This document shows, in pieces, positions 6,911 through 13,822 of a stretch of 15,788 nt of DNA. A model generated the notes under the pieces. That model was given only the letters and a program-made list of their open reading frames with translations. It did no database searches and was not told the DNA's origin. Source of the DNA: an uncultured Flavobacteriales bacterium (GTDB lineage Bacteria; Bacteroidota; Bacteroidia; Palsa-965); assembly GCA_946478675.1 (NCBI GenBank), contig CAMLEF010000069.1, positions 1 through 15,788 on the forward strand, in the 5' to 3' direction. Position numbers and translations under genes: made by a program. The number at the start of each line of letters is the position of its first letter. The first letter of the stretch is position 1.

Positions 6911-6930
6911 GAATGATCATTCACGTGATC
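6911..6930. promoter_or_regulatory. Overlapping palindromes, possible operator
   Basis: GAATGATCATTC at 6911-6922 is a perfect 12-bp palindrome. It overlaps TCACGTGA at 6921-6928, a perfect 8-bp palindrome. A GATCA/TGATC dyad also pairs 6915-6919 with 6926-6930. The cluster lies about 60 bases before the AGMO-like start codon. A regulator-binding role is inferred only from this symmetry. Confidence 0.3.
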
Positions 6931-6989
6931 CCGGGCTTCGTGTGTTCAATTGTTTTCGCGCAGTCGACGGGATACTAAAACATAGCTGT

Positions 6990-8207
6990 ATGCTGAACTC
7001 AATAATTCTGCTGATTCCCTTGATGCTGCTGGTCACCGCATTCGAATGGTACGTCAGCGTGAAACAGGAAAAGAACATTTACACCGGCGAGAACTACGCC
7101 ATGAACCTCGCGATCGGCGCCATGGACCAGGTCTTTTCGCTGATCTATTTCACGGCGCTTTATTTCACGCTCGATTTCGTGTATCGCCACTTTCGCTTTT
7201 TTACGCTCGAAAGCCACTGGTACCATTGGGTGACGGCTTATGTGCTGATCGATTTCATTTCTTACTGGTACCACCGTTTTTCGCATCGCGTGAACATTCT
7301 CTGGGCGGGACACGTGACGCACCATTCGTCGGAACATTATAATTTCTCGAATGGTTTCCGTACGTCGTTTTTCCAGGGTGTCAATCGCATTGTTTTCTGG
7401 AGCGTGTTGCCGTTGTTCGGTTTTACGCCGCTGATGCTCGTGATCATTCTCAAATCGTCGGGGCTGTATGATTTTCTCCTGCACACGACTTACATTCCGA
7501 AGCTCGGCGTGCTCGAGAAAATTCTCATCACGCCTTCGCAGCACCGCGTGCATCACGGCCGCAACGACGAATATATCGACAAGAATTACGGCAGCACGTT
7601 CGTGATCTGGGACAAAATGTTCGGCACGTACCAGGAAGAAACGGTGCCCGTGGAGTACGGCATCAAAGGCGATTACGTCGACAACAACCCGTATCACGCG
7701 ATCGGTTATTATTATCAATACCTCTGGCGCGTGATGAAGTCGACGCCGGGAATTTTGCCGAAGCTGCAGTTGCTCGTGCTGCCGCCGGACCGCACGCCGA
7801 AGCCGGAGAAGCGCAGCTGGGAAAACCGGATGATCTTCTTGCGTCACCAATCGAATCTTCCCGTTCATTCCGCGCTCCGCAACTACGCGTGGACGCAGAT
7901 TTCGTGGGCGGCTTCCGGGTTGATCGTGATGCTGCTCTTCATCAATTACATGCCGCGCTGGGAACTCGTCGTATATGCGTTCATCGGCATCACGACGATG
8001 GCGGCGGCGGCGATGTCGCTGAATGGTCATTTCCGCGAGAGCTTTTCCCGCAGCGAAACGATGCGACTGCTGATGGCGATGCTGCTGCTCGTGATCGCGT
8101 ACGGTTTCAAATTGAAACTGTACATCCTCGCGATTGCGCTGTTTCCGTTGGGATCGCTGTTGTATTTCTTAGTGTTGCGGGATCGGGAGCATGAGGTGAT
8201 GAGTTGA
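6990..8207 (+). CDS. Fatty-acid-hydroxylase-superfamily membrane enzyme, alkylglycerol-monooxygenase-like
   Basis: This is a 405-residue integral membrane di-iron enzyme. The three histidine clusters of the superfamily are present: HRFSH (95-99), HVTHH (108-112) and HRVHH (185-189). The surrounding sequence is closest to alkylglycerol monooxygenase (AGMO/TMEM195): YWYHRFSHRVNILWAGH, HHSSEHYNFSNGFR, then TPSQHRVHHGRNDEYIDKNY followed by WDKMFGTY. Hydrophobic segments lie at about 1-20, 50-65, 78-95 and 130-155, with a C-terminal hydrophobic extension (about 305-400). AGMO cleaves ether lipids using O2 and a pterin cofactor; whether this bacterial enzyme does so or hydroxylates another lipid is unknown. 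The ATG at 6990 starts a membrane segment; a GTG at 6942 would add 16 residues without a visible function. The gene ends at a convergent terminator shared with the deoxyhypusine-synthase-like gene. Confidence 0.87.
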   Translation: MLNSIILLIPLMLLVTAFEWYVSVKQEKNIYTGENYAMNLAIGAMDQVFSLIYFTALYFTLDFVYRHFRFFTLESHWYHWVTAYVLIDFISYWYHRFSHRVNILWAGHVTHHSSEHYNFSNGFRTSFFQGVNRIVFWSVLPLFGFTPLMLVIILKSSGLYDFLLHTTYIPKLGVLEKILITPSQHRVHHGRNDEYIDKNYGSTFVIWDKMFGTYQEETVPVEYGIKGDYVDNNPYHAIGYYYQYLWRVMKSTPGILPKLQLLVLPPDRTPKPEKRSWENRMIFLRHQSNLPVHSALRNYAWTQISWAASGLIVMLLFINYMPRWELVVYAFIGITTMAAAAMSLNGHFRESFSRSETMRLLMAMLLLVIAYGFKLKLYILAIALFPLGSLLYFLVLRDREHEVMS

Positions 8208-8236
8208 GAAAAAAATGAATGCAGTAAAAAAGAAAA

Positions 8237-8257
8237 AGGCCGGTTCATCACCGGCCT
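8237..8257. terminator. Bidirectional intrinsic terminator
   Basis: AGGCCGGT (8237-8244) pairs with ACCGGCCT (8250-8257) around a 5-base loop. It is preceded by an A-rich run and followed by CTTCTTTATTTT. It lies between the ends of two convergent genes. Confidence 0.85.
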
Positions 8258-8281
8258 CTTCTTTATTTTGCAAATTCAATT

Positions 8282-9256
8282 TTACCACCCCAAAATCCAC
8301 GAGAAAATCAACGGCGCAACAATCGTCGCATCGCTCTCTACAATGAATTTCGGCGTGTTGATATCAAGCTTGCCCCAGGTGATCTTTTCATTCGGAACGG
8401 CGCCGGAATACGAACCGTAGCTCGTCGTCGAATCGGAGATCTGGCAGAAGTACGACCAGAACGGAACGTCGTGCCATTCGAGATCCTGGTACATCATCGG
8501 TACCACGCAGATCGGGAAATCACCGGCAATACCGCCGCCGATCTGGAAGAAGCCGACGCCTTTGCCGGAAGAATTGTTGCGGTACCAGTCGGCCAGCCAC
8601 ACCATGTATTCGATGCCGCTCTTCATCGTGCTTGCTTTCACGTCGCCTTTGATGACGTATGAAGCGAAGATGTTGCCCATCGTGGAATCTTCCCAGCCCG
8701 GGACGATGATCGGCAGGTTCTTCTCGGCAGCGGCGATCATCCAGGAATTTTTCGGATCGATCTCGTAGTATTGTTCGAGCACACCGCTCTTGATCATCTG
8801 GTACATGAACTCATGCGGGAAATAACGCTCGCCGTTCGTATCCGCTTTTTTCCAAAGCTCATGAATATGTTTCTGCAGGCGGCGGAAGGCTTCTTCTTCG
8901 GGAATGCAGGTGTCGGTCACACGGTTGAGGCCGCGCTCGAGCAGCGCCCATTCTTCTTTCGGCGTGAGGTCGCGGTAGTTCGGAACGCGCTCGTAATGCG
9001 AATGCGCCACGAGGTTCATCAGGTCCTCTTCCAGGTTGGCGCCCGTGCAGGAAATGATGGCGATCTTGTCCTGGCGGATCATTTCCGCAAGAGAAATGCC
9101 GAGCTCGGCAGTCGACATCGCGCCGGCCAGCGACACGAGCATTTTGCCGCCTTCGAGCAGGTGGGTTTCATATCCTTTGGCCGCATCTTTCAACGCCGCA
9201 GCGTTGAAGTGACGGTAGTGGTGATCGATGAATTGTGAAATAGGACCTTTATTCAT
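8282..9256 (-). CDS. Deoxyhypusine synthase-family protein
   Basis: This is a 324-residue cytoplasmic protein of the deoxyhypusine synthase fold. Recognisable blocks are VSLAGAMSTAELG (41-53), ISCTGANLEEDL (68-79) in the NAD-binding half, IVPGWEDSTMGN (184-195), GGGIAGDFP (240-248), and TWGKLDI (293-299). The block TWGKL carries K296 at the position of the Lys that forms the enzyme-butylamine intermediate in eukaryotic DHS (SWGKI). The archetype transfers the aminobutyl group of spermidine to eIF5A. Bacteria lack eIF5A, and some DHS-derived enzymes transfer the group to a diamine to make homospermidine, so a polyamine role is the likelier guess. Reaction and acceptor are not proven by sequence. 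The gene is monocistronic as seen here, with an exact -7 box 24 bases before its ATG. Confidence 0.88.
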   Translation of the reverse strand: MNKGPISQFIDHHYRHFNAAALKDAAKGYETHLLEGGKMLVSLAGAMSTAELGISLAEMIRQDKIAIISCTGANLEEDLMNLVAHSHYERVPNYRDLTPKEEWALLERGLNRVTDTCIPEEEAFRRLQKHIHELWKKADTNGERYFPHEFMYQMIKSGVLEQYYEIDPKNSWMIAAAEKNLPIIVPGWEDSTMGNIFASYVIKGDVKASTMKSGIEYMVWLADWYRNNSSGKGVGFFQIGGGIAGDFPICVVPMMYQDLEWHDVPFWSYFCQISDSTTSYGSYSGAVPNEKITWGKLDINTPKFIVESDATIVAPLIFSWILGW

Positions 9257-9279
9257 GATAGAATTTGTTTTTCAGGATG

Positions 9280-9287
9280 CAAAAGTA
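9280..9287 (-). promoter_or_regulatory. Bacteroidota -7 promoter box of the deoxyhypusine-synthase-like gene
   Basis: The - strand reads TACTTTTG, an exact TAnnTTTG match. A start about 6 bases downstream gives a leader of roughly 18 bases before the ATG at 9256. A TTG lies only 13 bases upstream of the box, shorter than the usual spacing, so the -33 part is uncertain. Confidence 0.55.
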
Positions 9288-9414
9288 GCCTTTTCTCCCA
9301 CAATGGAAATCCGGCCGACCGGGCGCTGCTGCCGCAGAGGCTGAAAATCCCGCCGCTCGTCGAAAATAACCGTGTTTTAAGGAGCGGTTCACGCTATTTT
9401 CTTTGTTTCGCAGG

Positions 9415-9618
9415 GTGAAAAAAGGGCGCGTCAGATTCTTCAACACCAAAAGCCTTTTCGGTTTTATCACCGGCGAACAGGAAGCGCGTGACTATTATGT
9501 GCATGCGAAAGACCTGCTCGAAGAAGTGAAGGAAGGTGACGTCGTCGTTTTTGAAACCAAAGAGCTGAAACGCGGCCCGGTGGCGATCCGCGTGCGAAAA
9601 GCATTACCCGGGGAATAA
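9415..9618 (+). CDS. Small cold-shock-domain (CspA-like) RNA-binding protein
   Basis: This is a 67-residue single cold-shock domain. The N-terminal strand VKKGRVRFFNTKSLFGFI corresponds to the KGxVKxFNxxKGFGFI core with RNP1, and DYYVHAKDL matches RNP2 (VFVHxxDL). KEGDVVVFETKELKRGPVAIRV forms the last strands. RNP1 is slightly off consensus (SLFGFI, not KGFGFI). Such proteins bind single-stranded RNA or DNA and act as RNA chaperones. No ATG is available. GTG at 9415 gives the usual MKKGxVxFFN start; TTG at 9403 would add four residues (FRRV). The gene is divergent from the deoxyhypusine-synthase-like gene, and the 158 bases between them hold that gene's promoter but nothing else I can support. 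Confidence 0.85.
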   Translation: MKKGRVRFFNTKSLFGFITGEQEARDYYVHAKDLLEEVKEGDVVVFETKELKRGPVAIRVRKALPGE

Positions 9619-9661
9619 GATTTCTTAAAGCCTGCTTAAAGCCGGATCGCTTTTCCCGCCT

Positions 9662-9669
9662 TACTTTTG
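9662..9669 (+). promoter_or_regulatory. Bacteroidota -7 promoter box of the giant surface-protein operon
   Basis: TACTTTTG is an exact TAnnTTTG match, identical to the box of the divergent gene at 9280-9287. It implies a leader of about 95 bases before the ATG at 9773. No clear -33 TTG is seen. Confidence 0.5.
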
Positions 9670-9677
9670 TGTCCTGG

Positions 9678-9732
9678 TTGAAGTGAATATCCTACAAGGG
9701 TTTCCCAGTGAAACGACCTGAAACCACTTCAA
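9678..9732 (+). promoter_or_regulatory. Structured 5' leader with competing hairpins
   Basis: TTGAAGTG (9678-9685) pairs with CACTTCAA (9725-9732). Inside it GTTTC (9700-9704) can pair with GAAAC (9710-9714), or GGTTTC (9699-9704) with GAAACC (9720-9725), and the last two are mutually exclusive. The fold lies between the predicted transcription start and the start codon. I do not recognise a known riboswitch class, and a control role is inferred. Confidence 0.35.
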
Positions 9733-9772
9733 GAAACAAGCGTTTGCCGCATCGGTTAACCTGAACTTGAAG

Positions 9773-12700
9773 ATGAACACCCGAAAAATTACCCTCGTTT
9801 TTTTATTGGCATTCTGCTGCCCGTTCCTCATGCGCGCGCAGCTCATCATCAATGAAGTTTCGCAGGGCATCAGCGGTACCAAAGAATACGTCGAGCTGCT
9901 CGTCACGGGCACCGTCACCTGCAGCGGCATTCCCACCGTCGATCTTCGCGGATGGTACATCGATGACAATAACGGCGCACATGCTACCGGCTCCGGCACC
10001 GGCATCGCCGCAGGTTGCATCCGCTTTACACAGGATGCGTTGTGGTCGGCGGTTCCGATCGGGACGCTTATCGTAATTTACAACGACGCCGATCCGAATC
10101 CTGCCGTTCCTGCTGCAGACCTTTCGCTCAGCGACGGCAATTGCCGTTTGATCATTCCCGTCAGCAACTGCACGCTGATCGAAAAAAATACGACGACTCC
10201 GACGCTCGCCACCGCGACGTACCCGACGACAGGATTCACCTCCTGCGGCAATTGGACAACGGTCGGCATGGCAAACTCCGATGATTCGTTTCACACTGTC
10301 GATCCGCTCGGCAATATCGTGCACGCCGTCAGCTGGGGAAACAACACGCTGAACACGATCATTTATTTCGCGGGAACTTCTGCGGGAATGGTGGCCTGGA
10401 TGAACAACGCCGTCGATGACAATCCCGCGCTGCAGGGCAACTGGACACGCACCGCTGCTTCCGGCACGGAAACGCCCGGTCTCCCGAACAACGCCGCCAA
10501 CGCGCAATGGATCGCCACGATGAACCTCAACTGCACACCGTTCACGCCGCTTGCCGCAACAGGCACCGCCACGAATACCTGCAGCTGCGACGGCACAGCC
10601 ACCGCTTCTCCTTCGGGCGGCGCAGGTTCGTACACGTACAGCTGGGCGCCTTCGGGTGGCAACAGCGCAACCGCGACGAATCTTTGCCCCGGCACGTACA
10701 CCTGTACCGTTACTGATCTTGCGGGATGCACGCAGCAGGTGATTGTGACCGTAGGCGCGAATCCTTCACCGACGGTTACGCTGACAGGTTCTTCCAACGT
10801 AACCTGCAACGGCGCGAGCAACGGTTCAGCAACGGTTAATGCAACCGGCGGCTCCGGCAATTATTCATACAGCTGGGCGCCGAGTGGTGGTTCTTCTGCA
10901 ACAGCGTCTGGTTTGCCGAATGGAAATTACACGGTGACGGTTACCGACGGAAGTGGATGCACGGCTTCTCAAACCGTCGCGATTACGCAGCCGCCTTACA
11001 TCAACACGTTCACCACGCAGACGAACGTGAACTGCAACGGCGGCAACAACGGAACGGCTACGGTGAATGCTTCGGGAGGAACCGGCACGCTGAATTTTTC
11101 GTGGGCGCCTTCCGGTGGAAATGCGGCAACAGCGACCGGGCTTAGCGCAGGAAGCTACACGTGCACCGTTACCGACGCCAACAACTGCACCGTTTCCGAA
11201 GTGATGACGATCACGCAACCGCCTGCCATCGCCGCGACGATCTCTTCTACGAACGTCGGCTGCAACGGTGGTAATGATGGAACGGCAACGGTTGTCGCTT
11301 CCGGCGGAACGGGCGCGCTGAGCTATGCGTGGACACCTTCCGGCGGAACTGCTGCAACCGCAACGGGATTGACGGCCGGTAATTATTCCTGCACGATCAC
11401 CGATGCGAACAACTGCACGTCGATCGTCAGCGTAACGATCACGGAACCTGCAGCGCTCACGGCAAGTGCAGGAAACAATGCTACGTATTGCGAAGGCTCG
11501 ACGATTGCATTGAGCGGAACGGCAACAGGCCCCGTCACTTCTGTTTCATGGCAGGGTGGAACCGGAACGTTCTCTTCGCCGGGAAGCCTCAATACGAATT
11601 ACACGCCCGGCATTGGCGAAACCGGTTCGGTGACGTTTACGCTGCAGGTGATGAATACCTGCGACACGGCCGTTTCTTCACTCGTGATCACGTTCACGCA
11701 GCTGCCTTCCGCGCAGATCGTAGCGGGCGGGCCGGTGAATATCTGCGCAGGCGATTCCGTGCTGCTGACGGCGAGCGGCGGAACTTCTTTCCTGTGGAGC
11801 ACGGGCGCTACCGGCAATTCCATTTACGCGCATACGGCCGGAACGTACAGTGTGATCGTCACGTCGAATTGCGGAAGCGACACCGCGCAGCAAACGATCA
11901 CCGTGCAGCCGTTGCCGGTCGCACAAATCACTGCGGGTGGCCCGACGACTTTCTGCACCGGCGGAAACGTGACGCTGACGGCGAGCGGCGGCAACACGTA
12001 TCTCTGGAGTAATACAGCAACCACACCGGCAATCGTTGTCAATTCGTCCGGAACATACACCGTTTCTGTTTCTTCCGGCTGCGGCGCCGATACGCAAACG
12101 GTGACGGTAAATGTGCTGCCGCTTCCGAATGCACAAATCACTGCAAATGGCCCGACGACGTTTTGCACCAATGGTAACGTCACGCTGACGGCAAGCGGCG
12201 GAACTTCTTACGTGTGGAGCACTGCTGCAACAACCGCAGCGATCATTGTCAACACCGCAGGAACGTACACCGTTGCGGCAACGAATACCTGCGGTACCGA
12301 TACGCAAACGATTTCAGTAAGCGTTCTTCCGCTTCCTATTGCGCAGATCACTGCGAATGGCCCGACGACTTTCTGCACCGGCGGCAACGTCACGCTCACG
12401 GCATCGGGCGGCAGTTCGTATCTCTGGAGCAACAGCGCAACGACGGCTGCGATCACGGTGAATACGGCAGGAACGTATACCGTTGCCGTTTCAAATGCTT
12501 GCGGTGTTGATACGGAAACAATCACAGTGAATACGCTTCCCCTTCCTGTTGCGCAGATTACCACGAGCGGCCCGACGACTTTCTGCTCCGGTGGCAACGT
12601 AACGCTCACGGCGAGCGGCGGCGGAACGTATCTCTGGAGCAACAGCGCTACCACGCCTTCGATCACAGTGAATACAGCGGGAACGTATACCGTCGGCGTC

Positions 12701-13687
12701 ACGAATTCCTGCGGAACGAGCACGCAATCCGTTACGGTGAATGTGCTTTCGTTACCGGTTGCGCAAATCACGGCGAATGGTCCGACGACTTTCTGTTCCG
12801 GTGGAAACGTAACGCTCACAGCGAACGGAGGAACGTCTTATACCTGGAGCAACAGCGCAACTACTTCGTCGATCACCGTGAATACTGCGGGCACCTACAC
12901 GGTTACGGCAAGCAACGTCTGCGGAACCGATACGGCGATGATCAGTGTGGCTGTGCTGCCTGCGCCTGTCGCTTCCATCTCGGGAAATACGACGATCTGT
13001 GCTGGTGATGTCGCAGTACTGACGGCATCGGGCAACGGAAGTTTTCTCTGGAGCAACGGCGCAACGACGTCTTCCATCAGCGTTTCGACAGCAGGCACGT
13101 ACAGCGTTTCCGTTACGAACGCCTGTGGTACCGATGTCGCTTCGGTGAACGTGGCGGTGGGGCAGGTGACGGCGAATTTTACGCCGGATGTTATTTCCGG
13201 AACGGCGCCGGTGAATGTAGTGTTCACGGATAACAGCTCTTCTTCCGCGGTGAGCTGGCAATGGAATTTCGGCGACGGCAACAACAGCTCGCAGCAGGAT
13301 CCGGCGAATACGTACACGTCGGGCGGCAACTATGTCGTCGTGCTGACGGTGAGCGATGCGCTCGGCTGCACAGACACGGCGACTGCGCTGATCGTGGTGA
13401 CGGATATTCCTTCGCTGCTGACGGTGCCGAACGTGTTTACGCCGAACGGTGACGGAACGAATGATTTTTTCCTCACGCAGAATGAAGGATTGAAAACGTT
13501 CAGCCTGCAGATCTTCGACCGCTGGGGCATGCTGCTGTTTGAAACGGAAGATCCTTCGCAAGGCTGGGACGGAAAAAATACGAGCGGCGGAACGGTTGTC
13601 GACGGAACGTATTACTACGTGATCACCGCTTCCGGCTTCGATAAGAAAACGTATGCGTTCAGCGGATTCCTCACCCTTTTGCATTGA
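9773..13687 (+). CDS. Giant secreted repeat protein with type IX secretion (CHU_C) C-terminal domain
   Basis: This is a 1304-residue cell-surface or extracellular protein. Domain order, numbered from the ATG at 9773: signal peptide 1-23 (hydrophobic LVFLLAFCC, cut near RAQ); a lamin-tail-like domain about 24-250 starting LIINEVSQG and EYVELLV; four SprB-type repeats about 260-560, each with CNGG, YSWAPSGG and TCTVTDANNC; one Ig-like unit about 561-645; seven Ig-like repeats of 70 residues about 647-1132, each with two Cys likely to form a disulfide; a PKD domain about 1132-1211 with WNFGDGN; and a gliding-motility-associated C-terminal domain about 1212-1304 with PNVFTPNGDGTND, FDRWGMLLFE and WDGK. 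The CHU_C domain is the type B secretion signal of the type IX system. The function is probably adhesion or matrix. A TTG two codons upstream (9767) is a less likely start. A paralogue follows in the same operon. Confidence 0.92.
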   Translation: MNTRKITLVFLLAFCCPFLMRAQLIINEVSQGISGTKEYVELLVTGTVTCSGIPTVDLRGWYIDDNNGAHATGSGTGIAAGCIRFTQDALWSAVPIGTLIVIYNDADPNPAVPAADLSLSDGNCRLIIPVSNCTLIEKNTTTPTLATATYPTTGFTSCGNWTTVGMANSDDSFHTVDPLGNIVHAVSWGNNTLNTIIYFAGTSAGMVAWMNNAVDDNPALQGNWTRTAASGTETPGLPNNAANAQWIATMNLNCTPFTPLAATGTATNTCSCDGTATASPSGGAGSYTYSWAPSGGNSATATNLCPGTYTCTVTDLAGCTQQVIVTVGANPSPTVTLTGSSNVTCNGASNGSATVNATGGSGNYSYSWAPSGGSSATASGLPNGNYTVTVTDGSGCTASQTVAITQPPYINTFTTQTNVNCNGGNNGTATVNASGGTGTLNFSWAPSGGNAATATGLSAGSYTCTVTDANNCTVSEVMTITQPPAIAATISSTNVGCNGGNDGTATVVASGGTGALSYAWTPSGGTAATATGLTAGNYSCTITDANNCTSIVSVTITEPAALTASAGNNATYCEGSTIALSGTATGPVTSVSWQGGTGTFSSPGSLNTNYTPGIGETGSVTFTLQVMNTCDTAVSSLVITFTQLPSAQIVAGGPVNICAGDSVLLTASGGTSFLWSTGATGNSIYAHTAGTYSVIVTSNCGSDTAQQTITVQPLPVAQITAGGPTTFCTGGNVTLTASGGNTYLWSNTATTPAIVVNSSGTYTVSVSSGCGADTQTVTVNVLPLPNAQITANGPTTFCTNGNVTLTASGGTSYVWSTAATTAAIIVNTAGTYTVAATNTCGTDTQTISVSVLPLPIAQITANGPTTFCTGGNVTLTASGGSSYLWSNSATTAAITVNTAGTYTVAVSNACGVDTETITVNTLPLPVAQITTSGPTTFCSGGNVTLTASGGGTYLWSNSATTPSITVNTAGTYTVGVTNSCGTSTQSVTVNVLSLPVAQITANGPTTFCSGGNVTLTANGGTSYTWSNSATTSSITVNTAGTYTVTASNVCGTDTAMISVAVLPAPVASISGNTTICAGDVAVLTASGNGSFLWSNGATTSSISVSTAGTYSVSVTNACGTDVASVNVAVGQVTANFTPDVISGTAPVNVVFTDNSSSSAVSWQWNFGDGNNSSQQDPANTYTSGGNYVVVLTVSDALGCTDTATALIVVTDIPSLLTVPNVFTPNGDGTNDFFLTQNEGLKTFSLQIFDRWGMLLFETEDPSQGWDGKNTSGGTVVDGTYYYVITASGFDKKTYAFSGFLTLLH
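10550..11452 (+). repeat. Four tandem SprB-type coding repeats (first giant protein)
   Basis: The leading Cys codons recur at 10580, 10805, 11033 and 11261, spacings of 75, 76 and 76 codons. Each unit has the order Cys-x-Gly/Asp, NG(S/T)AT, (Y/F)SWAPSGG, ATATGL, G(T/N)YTCTVTD, NC. The first unit deviates (CSCDG) and has an extra Cys. Confidence 0.85.
11711..13165 (+). repeat. Seven tandem 210-bp Ig-like coding repeats
   Basis: Units start at 11711, 11921, 12131, 12341, 12551, 12761 and 12971, spaced exactly 210 bases (70 codons). The seventh is shorter and more diverged. Each unit contains AQITANGPTTFC, GGNVTLTASGG, YLWSNSATT, TVNTAGTYTV and CGTDTQ, and ends in LPLPV. Units 2-6 are also very alike at the DNA level, as expected from recent duplication or gene conversion. 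Confidence 0.9.
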
Positions 13688-13690
13688 GCC

Positions 13691-13816
13691 ATGAGAAGAC
13701 GCATTTTCAATTTCATTCTGCATTCTCCCGCACAAAAATTCTGGGGCTGGAATGTTTCGCTCGTTCTCGCAATGGTCATGTGTATTACTCTTCTGTTTCG
13801 TCTCACTTCTTTGTAA
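13691..13816 (+). CDS. Predicted 41-residue single-pass membrane peptide between two giant genes
   Basis: ATG at 13691 to TAA at 13814-13816 encodes 41 residues starting MRRRIFNFILHSPAQKFWGW, then a hydrophobic stretch NVSLVLAMVMCITLLF (21-36) and RLTSL. A basic N-terminus followed by one membrane segment would place the N-terminus in the cytoplasm by the positive-inside rule. The ORF fits exactly between neighbours: it begins 3 bases after the stop of the first giant gene and ends 6 bases before the ATG of the second. That tight fit is the main argument that it is translated. I know no family for it. It might be a small partner of the secreted proteins or a relic of an anchor; both are guesses. 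Confidence 0.5.
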   Translation: MRRRIFNFILHSPAQKFWGWNVSLVLAMVMCITLLFRLTSL

Positions 13817-13822
13817 ATCGTC

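Larger units (their letters stand above)
6616..6989. other. Intergenic region upstream of the AGMO-like gene, with candidate control sites
   Basis: No convincing gene is seen here. A + strand reading frame spans 6596-6904, but it starts within the octamer repeat and has no domain, so I do not call it. The region holds two copies of TTTTTGCA at 6687-6694 and 6698-6705, spaced 11 bases (one helical turn), with a 10-bp palindrome TTTTGCAAAA at 6688-6697. It also holds an exact -7 box at 6739-6746 and overlapping palindromes at 6911-6930. Together these suggest a regulated + strand promoter region for the downstream gene. Confidence 0.5.

Noticed and set aside
10550..13165. Tandem DNA repeats as CRISPR or satellite
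   Set aside because: The ~226-base and 210-base periods keep the reading frame and match known SprB and Ig-like protein repeats.
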